Both the position numbers and the translations under genes were made by a program. Positions 1-5,334 of a stretch of 6,479 nt of DNA are shown here, piece after piece. The number at the start of each line of letters is the position of its first letter. Within the stretch, counting starts at the first letter, position 1. The DNA comes from Gemmatimonadota bacterium (lineage in GTDB: Bacteria > Gemmatimonadota > Gemmatimonadetes > Longimicrobiales > Longimicrobiaceae). Location of the stretch: NCBI GenBank assembly GCA_019348265.1, contig JAHWJV010000208.1, positions 1 through 6,479 of the forward strand, given 5' to 3'. The notes below the pieces were generated by a model that had not been told where the DNA came from, did not search any database, and saw only the letters and a program-made list of their open reading frames with translations.

Positions 1-1
1 C

Positions 2-1153
2 ACCGCGCAGGGGCCCTGCGTGCCGCTCGAGACGCGCGCCGCGGAGGTGCCCGACTATCAGCCCACCTTTCCGGGCCAGACCCGAGTATGCGGCGTCCGC
101 TCAAACGTCGCCTACGACGTCGTCGTAGTAGCCCGAGGGCTCGAGCGGCCGTGGGCGGTGGAGCCACTTCCCGGCGGCGCCTTTCTCGTGAACGAAAGGC
201 CGGGCCGGATGCGTCACGTCTCCGCTGCTGGAGTCGTCGGGCCGGCCATCATGGGAATGCCTCCGGTCGACGCCCGCGGTCAGGGCGGGCTGCTCGACGT
301 CGCGCTCAGCCCTACCTTCGCGACGGACCGCACCGTCTACTGGAGCTTTACCGAGCCGCGCGAGGGCGGCAACGGAACCAGCGTCGCGCGCGGCGTGCTC
401 TCGGCGGACAACACGCGCCTGGACCAGGTGCGGGTGATCCTGCGGACGCGTCCGACCTACAACAATACGCTGCACTTCGGCTCCCGCCTCGCCTTTGGTC
501 CCGACGGCATGCTCTACGTCACCATGGGAGAGCGCTCCTCCGCCGAGACTCGCGGGCAGGCGCAGCAGCTCGACAGCCACCTCGGCAAGACGCTGCGCAT
601 CCAGCCTGATGGCTCGCCGGCGCCGGGTAATCCATTCGCGGGGCAGCCCGGCGCCCTGCCGGAGATCTGGACGTACGGCCATCGGAATATCCAGGCATCC
701 GCGTTCGACCCGCAGGGCCGGTTCTGGACGATCGAGCACGGCCCCCGCGGCGGTGACGAGCTGAACCTGGTGCAGAGGGGGAGGAACTACGGGTGGCCGG
801 TGGTGACGTACGGGGTCGAGTACTCCGGTGCGCGCATCGTGGGCGCGGAGCCCAACCGCGCGGGATTCGAGCCGGCCGTCTACTTCTGGAGCCCGGTGAT
901 CGCGCCGTCAGGGGCGCAGTTCTACACCGGGAACGCGTTCCCAGAGTGGCGTGGGAGCCTCTTCGTCGGCGGGATGGCGTCGATGAGATTGGTACGACTG
1001 GTCATCCAGAACGACCGCGTTACCGGTGAGGAGCACCTGCTGACCGATCGGCAGCGCCGCATCCGCGACGTGCGGCAGGGCGCGGACGGTGCACTCTACG
1101 TCGTAACGGACCACGCGGAAGGCGAGCTCTGGAGAATCGCCCCGCGCCGCTGA
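2..1153 (+). CDS. PQQ-dependent aldose sugar dehydrogenase (GSDH family), 5'-truncated by window edge
   Basis: This soluble six-bladed beta-propeller enzyme would oxidise the C1 of aldoses to lactones in the periplasm, passing electrons from PQQ to a carrier. Counting from a GTG at base 20, the visible motifs are LERPWAVEPLPGG (41-53), GLLDVALSP (90-98), His152 in LHFGSRLAFGPDG, YGHRN (219-223), EHGPRGGDELN (239-249), GRNYGWP (254-260) and SPVIAPSG (291-298). By family pattern, His152 is the likely catalytic base and Arg222-Asn223 the PQQ-contacting pair. The reading frame stays open from base 2 to the left edge and no Shine-Dalgarno site precedes the GTG, so the true start and a probable signal peptide lie outside the window. 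The C-terminus is complete. The family resembles E. coli YliI/Asd; substrate range cannot be read from the sequence. A hairpin and an SMP-30-like gene follow. Confidence 0.9.
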   Translation, partial: TAQGPCVPLETRAAEVPDYQPTFPGQTRVCGVRSNVAYDVVVVARGLERPWAVEPLPGGAFLVNERPGRMRHVSAAGVVGPAIMGMPPVDARGQGGLLDVALSPTFATDRTVYWSFTEPREGGNGTSVARGVLSADNTRLDQVRVILRTRPTYNNTLHFGSRLAFGPDGMLYVTMGERSSAETRGQAQQLDSHLGKTLRIQPDGSPAPGNPFAGQPGALPEIWTYGHRNIQASAFDPQGRFWTIEHGPRGGDELNLVQRGRNYGWPVVTYGVEYSGARIVGAEPNRAGFEPAVYFWSPVIAPSGAQFYTGNAFPEWRGSLFVGGMASMRLVRLVIQNDRVTGEEHLLTDRQRRIRDVRQGADGALYVVTDHAEGELWRIAPRR

Positions 1154-1166
1154 CCCGTCCCCGGTG

Positions 1167-1196
1167 AGCACGGGAGGAGCGCCCTCCTCCCGTGCT
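1167..1196 (+). terminator. Perfect 13-bp hairpin after the sugar dehydrogenase
   Basis: AGCACGGGAGGAG (1167-1179) pairs perfectly with CTCCTCCCGTGCT (1184-1196) around the 4-nt loop CGCC. It starts 13 nt after the dehydrogenase stop and ends 33 nt before the next ATG. There is no T-run after it, so it may be a U-less terminator, a partial attenuator or an mRNA-stabilising stem between two cotranscribed genes. Confidence 0.6.
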
Positions 1197-1229
1197 GAAC
1201 CACCCCTGACCGCCATAGAGGAGACCAAC

Positions 1230-2213
1230 ATGACCCTACCCGTCCGCTCGAGCCGCAGGCCCCTGGCCGCCAGTGCACTCTGGGGCCTCCTGGTGATCGC
1301 CACGCCAGCGGCCGCGCAGCCAGCGTTCACCGCGGGCCGCCCACTCGGCGTCACGACCGAGGGCACCTTCACCCCCATTTCGAGCAATGTCAAGGTCTAT
1401 GGCGGAATCGTGAACGCGGAGAGCTGCGTCTACGACAGAGACCGCGGCCTGATCGTGGTGGTCAACCGGGGAGTCAATCAGGACCAGGTGGCGAACGACG
1501 GCTTCGTGTCGCTGCTGAACCACGACGGATCCGTCCACACGGCGTCGTGGATCGGTGCGAACCGGAATGGCCTGGTACTCAACCAGCCGTTCGGCAGCGA
1601 GATATGGACTGGCAGGCTCTATGTCGCCGACCGCGACGGCGGGACGAGTCCGACCGATCCGAGCGTCTCCGTCATCCGCTGGTTCGACATGGCGAGCGGC
1701 GCGCCGCTCGGACAGCATCGGATCAGCGAATCCACCGGGTTCAACGACCTAGCCATCGCGCGGGACGGGACCATATACGCCTCTCAGACCGGGGGCGACG
1801 ATCCAGGCTCCTGGAGGATCTTCCGCGTGGATCAGAGCGGACGGTCGGAGGTCCTCATTCAGGGCGCTCCCCTCAACCGACCGAACGGCGTGGCGATGGA
1901 CACCCAGGGGAATCTGGTCGTGGTGAACATCGGCAACGCCGACGTGCTCACCTTCTCGACCAGGGGTCAGTTGCTCCGGACGGAACAGGCCGCGCAGCCC
2001 GGCAACGATGGGCTGGTGATCATGCCTGACGGGACCAAGTACGTCAGCAGCGTCCGGCAGGGTGGTGTCTCCCGGATCCGGCCGGGCCAGCGTGCCGAGC
2101 TCATCGCCACGAGCATCCCGAGCGCGGCCTCCATGTGCTACGACGCCGGCGCGAACCAGCTGGTCATTCCAATGAACCCGAACAACGCGGTGGCGATCGT
2201 TCCGCTACGCTGA
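1230..2213 (+). CDS. Exported SMP-30/gluconolactonase-like beta-propeller protein
   Basis: A 327-residue protein. The ATG at 1230 is chosen over an upstream GTG at 1164 for two reasons: GAGGAG sits at a good distance before it, and translation then opens with a Sec signal peptide (RSSRR n-region, hydrophobic core SALWGLLVIA, AxA-type site near residues 27-30). The upstream start would run through the 1167-1196 hairpin and bury the signal. Repeated propeller-strand motifs include GFNDLAIARDGTIYAS (170-185), RPNGVAMDTQGNLVVVN (217-233) and GNDGLVIMPDG (258-268). Glu64, Asn172, Asn219 and Asp260 match in order the divalent-metal ligand and substrate positions of SMP-30 lactonases, so a secreted lactonase is plausible. 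The substrate is unknown, and a non-catalytic NHL-type propeller is the alternative. It follows the sugar dehydrogenase on the same strand after 76 nt. Confidence 0.8.
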   Translation: MTLPVRSSRRPLAASALWGLLVIATPAAAQPAFTAGRPLGVTTEGTFTPISSNVKVYGGIVNAESCVYDRDRGLIVVVNRGVNQDQVANDGFVSLLNHDGSVHTASWIGANRNGLVLNQPFGSEIWTGRLYVADRDGGTSPTDPSVSVIRWFDMASGAPLGQHRISESTGFNDLAIARDGTIYASQTGGDDPGSWRIFRVDQSGRSEVLIQGAPLNRPNGVAMDTQGNLVVVNIGNADVLTFSTRGQLLRTEQAAQPGNDGLVIMPDGTKYVSSVRQGGVSRIRPGQRAELIATSIPSAASMCYDAGANQLVIPMNPNNAVAIVPLR

Positions 2214-2344
2214 TCTCGAGATCGGCGAGACGACGAGCTTCGACAGCTCCGACCACACCGACTGTCGCGTCCATCGACGGCCTCCGAAAGGTCGCAGCGG
2301 ATGGTCGTTCGCCGAGCGGCTTCACCACAGCCAGGGAGAAGCGG

Positions 2345-2746
2345 ATGGAGATCATGCGAGCGGAATCCCGACCGTCGCGGAAGGGACCGGCCGACTGGTT
2401 CACCGGCGCCGTACGCATCGACCCGCTGTTCGCCGCGAACGCGCCCGCGCGGGCGGCCGGCAACGCGGTGACGTTCGAACCCGGTGCGCGCACTGCCGGG
2501 CACACGCACCCGCTCGGGCAGGTCCTCATCGTCACCCTGGGCCTTGGCCTGGCTCAGCGCGAGGGCGGCCCCATCGAGCAGCTCCGGCCCGGCGACGTAG
2601 TGTGGTTCGGGCCCGGCGAGAAGCACTGGCACGGGGCATCCCCGACCATCGCGATGACGCACATCGCCGTCCAGGAGGCGCTCGACGGAAGCGCCGTCGA
2701 GTGGATGGAGAAGGTCAGCGATCAGGAGTACGCGGGCAGTCAGTGA
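2345..2746 (+). CDS. Small single-domain cupin protein
   Basis: A 133-residue cytoplasmic protein with no signal peptide. The ATG at 2345 is preceded by AGGGAG at 2333-2338 with a 6-nt gap. The frame is open further upstream, but that part has no start with a ribosome site and an arginine-rich, non-protein-like translation. Cupin motif 1 is GHTHPLGQ (52-59), giving metal ligands His53, His55 and Gln59, with Gln in place of the usual Glu. Motif 2 is PGDVVWFGPGEKHWHG (82-97), where His94 or His96 supplies the last ligand. The ending EALDGSAVEWMEKV is typical of short stand-alone cupins often annotated near carboxymuconolactone decarboxylases. Their activity is mostly unassigned, so no reaction is proposed. 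It lies 131 nt after the SMP-30-like gene and may or may not be cotranscribed with it. Confidence 0.85.
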   Translation: MEIMRAESRPSRKGPADWFTGAVRIDPLFAANAPARAAGNAVTFEPGARTAGHTHPLGQVLIVTLGLGLAQREGGPIEQLRPGDVVWFGPGEKHWHGASPTIAMTHIAVQEALDGSAVEWMEKVSDQEYAGSQ

Positions 2747-2808
2747 CCATACGCTGTCTCGGAGGACAGCACTCACACGTTCCACATGGCACTCGAACCG
2801 GCAGACGA

Positions 2809-2835
2809 AAGCCCCACCGCGACGCGGTGGGGCTT
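2809..2835 (+). terminator. Strong hairpin terminator after the cupin gene
   Basis: AAGCCCCACCGC (2809-2820) pairs perfectly with GCGGTGGGGCTT (2824-2835) around the loop GAC. One bulged A lets CG/CG pairs extend the stem outward. A smaller 6-bp hairpin, GCTGTC/GACAGC (2753-2770), precedes it just after the cupin stop. The plus-side tail (TTCGGCCGTTTCGT) is only partly T-rich. It lies between the cupin stop and the convergent minus-strand remnant ending at 2879, so it could serve both directions. Confidence 0.75.
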
Positions 2836-2878
2836 CGGCCGTTTCGTGTGGGATTCGTAGCACGCCCGGAGCGTATCT

Positions 2879-3113
2879 TCAGCCCCGGAGGTGCCGCGTG
2901 AGCCAGGCGACGGCACGGGGCGCGTACTCCGGGGGCAGGCGGTGCCCCGACTCGTACCAGACGAGCTCTTTGTTCGCGCCCGGGATCAGACCATAGAAGC
3001 TCTGCACGTCCGAGCATGCCGCCGAACACGATCTTCTCGCGCACGTACGCCGTACTGTCCTGACGCGCGATCACGCACGCATTCAGGTGCGGCGGCTCGA
3101 CCGAAACCAGCAA
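2879..3113 (-). pseudogene. Remnant of an alpha/beta-hydrolase gene, internally deleted
   Basis: Minus-strand codons from 3010 down to a TGA at 2881-2879 encode 43 residues that read as the end of an alpha/beta hydrolase: FYGLIPGANKELVWYESGH, then RLPPEYAPRAVAWLTRHL. The SGHRLP histidine sits where the catalytic His of the triad normally lies, followed by the usual terminal helix. Just upstream, in a different frame (3113 to about 3011), is another coding-like stretch containing DSTAYVREKIVFGGM. It resembles the N-terminal strand leading into such hydrolase domains, though this match is weak. Between them there is no nucleophile elbow (GxSxG) and no acid residue, and the frame changes. A large internal deletion plus frameshift explains this best. 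No start codon with a ribosome site is evident. The C-terminal assignment is moderately sure; that both parts came from one gene is inference. Confidence 0.5.
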
Positions 3114-3213
3114 GCTCCTGTTCCTGAAGGGCGGCGACCCGATCCTGGCGCGGCGGACCGATTACCCGCACGACCCGGAGTTCGGCGGGCAGTTCGATCC
3201 CAACCCCCAGTAC
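3112..3213 (+). pseudogene. Unidentified coding-like fragment with very high GC3
   Basis: In the plus frame starting at 3112, 32 of 34 codons up to the cytochrome stop end in G or C. The translation looks like ordinary protein: it contains LLFLKGGDPILARRTDYPHD and then PEFGGQFDPNPQY. There is no start codon with a ribosome site, and no stop before the frame enters the antisense of the cytochrome gene, so it is cut at both ends. The overlapping minus-strand frames are interrupted or have poorer third positions. I do not recognise the family. It could be a relic of a lost gene or a chance open frame in GC-rich DNA. Confidence 0.3.
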
Positions 3214-4473
3214 TCAAAGCGACTTCAGGTACTCCACCAGATCCCTCTTGGCGGCTTCGCTCAGCCCCAGCTTGAGCACCCGGTTGTAGTGCTCGACCAC
3301 GTCGGCGAGCGTCTTCGCACTCCCGTCGTGGAAGTAGGGGGGATGCTGCCACACTCCTCGCAATGGCGTGGTGCGGTAACGCTTCGTCGCGCTGCGCTCG
3401 GCGTAGGCCGGATCCATCCCGGTCTCACTCGGGGCATGCAGCCGACCCAGGTTGACGTCTGTGAACTCCTGCTCGGGGATGTGGCAGCTGGAGCACTTGG
3501 CGCTGCCGTTGAAGACCTGCTTGCCCCGACTGGCGGCGGCGGCGTCGAAGCTGCCCGCGGGCGGAGCGGGCGCCATCAGACTCAGCTGGTACTCCCGGAG
3601 CGCGGGCAGGAGTGGAGTCACGAGATCGGCCGTCTTCATCACGCTGATCCCCAGCCGCGGGTCGCGGAAGGTCCCCTGCCCGTGCATCTGCGTCACGGCC
3701 ACGTACGCGTTCCAGTACGAGATCGGGCCGTCCCCGGTGTACGTGGCCAGTTCCACGCCGCGGAGGCCGAAGGCCGGCGCGATCATGACGGGGGTGTTCT
3801 TCCCGTCGAAGTTCATGCGGGGGTCGTACTTCCCCGGTCCCCAGGACTGCAGGATCGCCTTCGAGGAAAGTGGGATCGCCGGCGAGAGCGCCACGATGGC
3901 TCCGACGTTCAGGTCGCGGTTCGCCCATCCGTCCAGGCGCCGGCCGATCCCCGGCGCGAAGGAGTTGTCCACGCTGGAGTGACACATCGCGCAGGTAATG
4001 CCAACCTGGACGAGGCGGTCCCGGCCGTTCACGCTCTCCACCTTACCCTTGAGCCCGACGACTGAGTTGAGCTTCAGCAGGGTGACTGTGGTCGCGGGGT
4101 CGTTGAGATCGACCTTTCCCGCCGCGATCGCGTCCTTCACGGCCTGCGGCAAGGCATCCGCATCGACCTTGAGCCCGACCTTGAGCGCGAGCGAGGGGCT
4201 GACCGACGACTGGATGACCTCGTGCATCCGCGCCGTGTCCGTCCAGAAGGCTTCATCCCCGAAGGTGCTGAACCGGAAGATCTCTCTGCCCTCGGCTACG
4301 AGCTGCGGGTTGAGCGGCCGCTCAACCTCCGCATCCGGCCCGGTGCCGCGGTCGTCGCACGCCGCCAGCAGAGCCGCGAAGGATAACGGCAGGAGCGGGA
4401 GCAAGACGCGCGCGCACCGGAACCTCGGGCGCCTTGCGGCGGAGTCGATCAATTCTGGGTTTTGCATCTTCAT
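3214..4473 (-). CDS. Di-heme c-type cytochrome lipoprotein, MauG/cytochrome c peroxidase-like
   Basis: A 419-residue exported protein. The ATG at 4473 follows AGAGGGG with a 4-nt gap; a second ATG two codons later is also possible. A basic n-region and hydrophobic stretch (LLPLLPLSFAALLAAC) end in a lipobox with Cys39, so it should be lipid-anchored facing the periplasm. Two covalent heme c sites are visible: CAMCH (161-165) and CSSCH (327-331). Their spacing of about 166 residues is close to that in di-heme peroxidases. The ending is family-typical: YRTTPLRGVWQHPPYFHDGS (366-385), then a helix with VVEHYNRVLKLGLS. Residues 50-160 carry no heme motif. Members reduce peroxide or perform MauG-type oxidations; which applies here cannot be told. 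Only 28 nt separate it from the upstream broken cupredoxin gene, a likely former electron partner. Its transcript probably begins near 4950. Confidence 0.85.
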   Translation of the reverse strand: MKMQNPELIDSAARRPRFRCARVLLPLLPLSFAALLAACDDRGTGPDAEVERPLNPQLVAEGREIFRFSTFGDEAFWTDTARMHEVIQSSVSPSLALKVGLKVDADALPQAVKDAIAAGKVDLNDPATTVTLLKLNSVVGLKGKVESVNGRDRLVQVGITCAMCHSSVDNSFAPGIGRRLDGWANRDLNVGAIVALSPAIPLSSKAILQSWGPGKYDPRMNFDGKNTPVMIAPAFGLRGVELATYTGDGPISYWNAYVAVTQMHGQGTFRDPRLGISVMKTADLVTPLLPALREYQLSLMAPAPPAGSFDAAAASRGKQVFNGSAKCSSCHIPEQEFTDVNLGRLHAPSETGMDPAYAERSATKRYRTTPLRGVWQHPPYFHDGSAKTLADVVEHYNRVLKLGLSEAAKRDLVEYLKSL

Positions 4474-4501
4474 CTTTCCCCTCTCTGGCCCTGGAGGCCG
4501 T

Positions 4502-4698
4502 TCAACGAATCTCGAGCATTGCCTTCATGCTCGGGTGAAACGCGCAGGCGTAAGTCATTCGGCCGTGATCGGTGAACTCGCGGCGCCACGAATCTGAGGG
4601 CTCGATGCTTCCCGAGCGGCGTGCAGAGCGACGGGCGCGGCCGCGAGCGAAAGCGCGAATGCCCAGAACCGGTCCCGCGCTCGGGGCGTCAGCTTCAT
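4502..4698 (-). pseudogene. Cupredoxin (plastocyanin-like) gene with internal deletion and frameshift
   Basis: An ATG at 4698-4696, preceded by AAGGAAGG, opens a clear signal peptide (MKLTPRARDR, then FWAFALSLAAAPVALHA). That frame stops at 4557-4555 after 47 codons. In a second frame, the last ~30 residues before the TGA at 4504-4502 read as the end of a small copper protein: DSWRREFTDHGRMTYACAF, then HPSMKAMLEIR. YACAFHPSM carries the Cys, His and Met ligands of a type-1 copper site in the usual Cys-x2-His-x2-Met spacing. The N-terminal strands with the first His ligand are missing in all frames, so this is a deletion, not only a 1-nt shift. The total of 197 nt is far below the roughly 350-450 nt of an intact gene of this kind. 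The product could export a short peptide but could not form a normal blue-copper site. It sits 28 nt before the cytochrome gene on the same strand. Confidence 0.65.
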
Positions 4699-4750
4699 CG
4701 CCTTCCTTCCACGATGGAATGGAGAACGTTCGTTTGCCTGAGCTGAGCCT

Positions 4751-4794
4751 CAATGGCGGGAGTCTCTTGGAGGAGAGAGAGCGACTCGCCATTG
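4751..4794. repeat. Interrupted inverted repeat in the leader of the cupredoxin-cytochrome operon
   Basis: CAATGGC (4751-4757) and GAGTC (4760-4764) pair with GACTC (4783-4787) and GCCATTG (4788-4794). This gives 12 base pairs with a 2-nt GG bulge and an 18-nt purine-rich loop on the plus strand. It lies about 55-95 nt upstream of the broken cupredoxin start and within the predicted minus-strand leader. It could be an RNA stem or an operator; no function can be assigned. Confidence 0.4.
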
Positions 4795-4958
4795 ATGCGC
4801 CAAGTCCAACCACACAGGCTGGGAGCGAGAGCATGGCGATTCGAGCGTGGGGCCGGCTCATAGAACCTCGCCGTTTCCGGTGTCGGCACACGTGCCTCGC
4901 TGAGGTCGGCAGACCGTGCACAAGCGGCAAACTGGGATGGATCAACGCGCGTAATGGA

Positions 4959-4987
4959 GGTATACCCCGGTTTGCTCATTATGTCAA
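4959..4987 (-). promoter_or_regulatory. Sigma-70-type promoter driving the cupredoxin-cytochrome operon
   Basis: On the minus strand, TTGACA (4987-4982) is a perfect -35 box. It is separated by exactly 17 nt from TATACC (4964-4959), a 4-of-6 -10 box. The element sits in a locally AT-richer patch of otherwise GC-rich DNA. Transcription would begin near 4950 and give a leader of about 250 nt before the cupredoxin ATG. The next minus-strand gene beyond it is the cytochrome. Confidence 0.6.
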
Positions 4988-5066
4988 TGACTTTCGTCGC
5001 TTACTGCTTAACCCGTTCCCGCTCCCCAAGCTTCGGGTGTCTAACTGGGGGAGTACGGTGAGGCGG

Positions 5067-5087
5067 GGCCGAGCTTCTGCTTCGGCC
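5067..5087. terminator. Weak hairpin, possible terminator
   Basis: GGCCGA (5067-5072) pairs with TCGGCC (5082-5087). The inner GC/GC pairs are separated by a TTCT loop, with one bulged T. A short T-containing tail (GTTCT) follows on the plus strand. No plus-strand gene ends nearby, and the phosphatase stop is about 250 nt away, so a terminator role is doubtful. Confidence 0.2.
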
Positions 5088-5312
5088 GTTCTAAATCGGC
5101 TGGCACCGGAGGGGGTTCGTCAGCAGGGTTAACACCGCTGCTATAGGTCCGAACACAACATGCAGCGCCTGGGCGACCTCTTCTTCCTGCGGTATGGAGG
5201 TCATGGGAGAGCAGGTGGACAGCAGACGGACTGATTAGGTCGCGGAGTTGGACCGATGGGTGGAGCCTTTTTAGAAGGGATGGGCGGGTGGAGCGGCGGG
5301 CTGAGGTTGTGT

Positions 5313-5324
5313 CGCCCGAAGGCG
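5313..5324 (-). terminator. UUCG-tetraloop hairpin after the phosphatase stop
   Basis: Read on the minus strand, CGCC-TTCG-GGCG forms a 4-bp stem closed by the very stable C(UUCG)G tetraloop, starting 10 nt after the phosphatase TGA. There is no T-run. It is short, so it could be a 3'-end stabilising stem instead of a terminator. Confidence 0.35.
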
Positions 5325-5334
5325 CCGGTGGCGG

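Larger units (their letters stand above)
4988..5334. other. Gene-less interval between the redox operon promoter and the phosphatase
   Basis: I see no gene here. Open frames are short, lack ribosome sites and have mixed third positions. The interval holds small inverted repeats: CTCCCC/GGGGAG (5022-5053), a GGCCGA/TCGGCC hairpin (5067-5087) and the hairpin next to the phosphatase stop (5313-5324). No tRNA, rRNA or complete mobile element is recognisable. Confidence 0.6.

Noticed and set aside
2212..2223. 12-bp palindrome GATCTCGAGATC at the SMP-30-like stop codon, and a CGACAG/CTGTCG repeat at 2241-2267
   Set aside because: Both are too short or have too long a loop to support a terminator or operator call.
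3289..4065. Long plus-strand open frame of 258 codons
   Set aside because: It is entirely antisense to the well-supported cytochrome gene. Its length reflects the scarcity of stop codons opposite GC-rich coding sequence.
4695..4979. 94-codon minus-strand open frame ending in an ATGA overlap with the cupredoxin start
   Set aside because: Its ATG lies inside the spacer of the predicted promoter, so the transcript would not contain it. Third positions are mixed, unlike the real genes here, and the translation matches no family I know.
5030..5060. GTGTCTAACTGGGGGAGT resembles ends of some IS3-type insertion sequences
   Set aside because: No matching inverted end, target duplication or transposase fragment is visible within the window. 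The likeness is too short to call a mobile element.
5040..5070. Resemblance of CTGGGGGAGTACGG to a 16S rRNA motif
   Set aside because: The flanking conserved 16S sequence (for example AAACTCAAAGGAATTGACGG) is absent, so it is a short coincidental match.
5091..5204. Minus-strand 37-codon open frame (starting MTSIPQEEEVAQALHVVFGP)
   Set aside because: There is no ribosome site before the ATG and no recognisable family; an open frame of this length is expected by chance.
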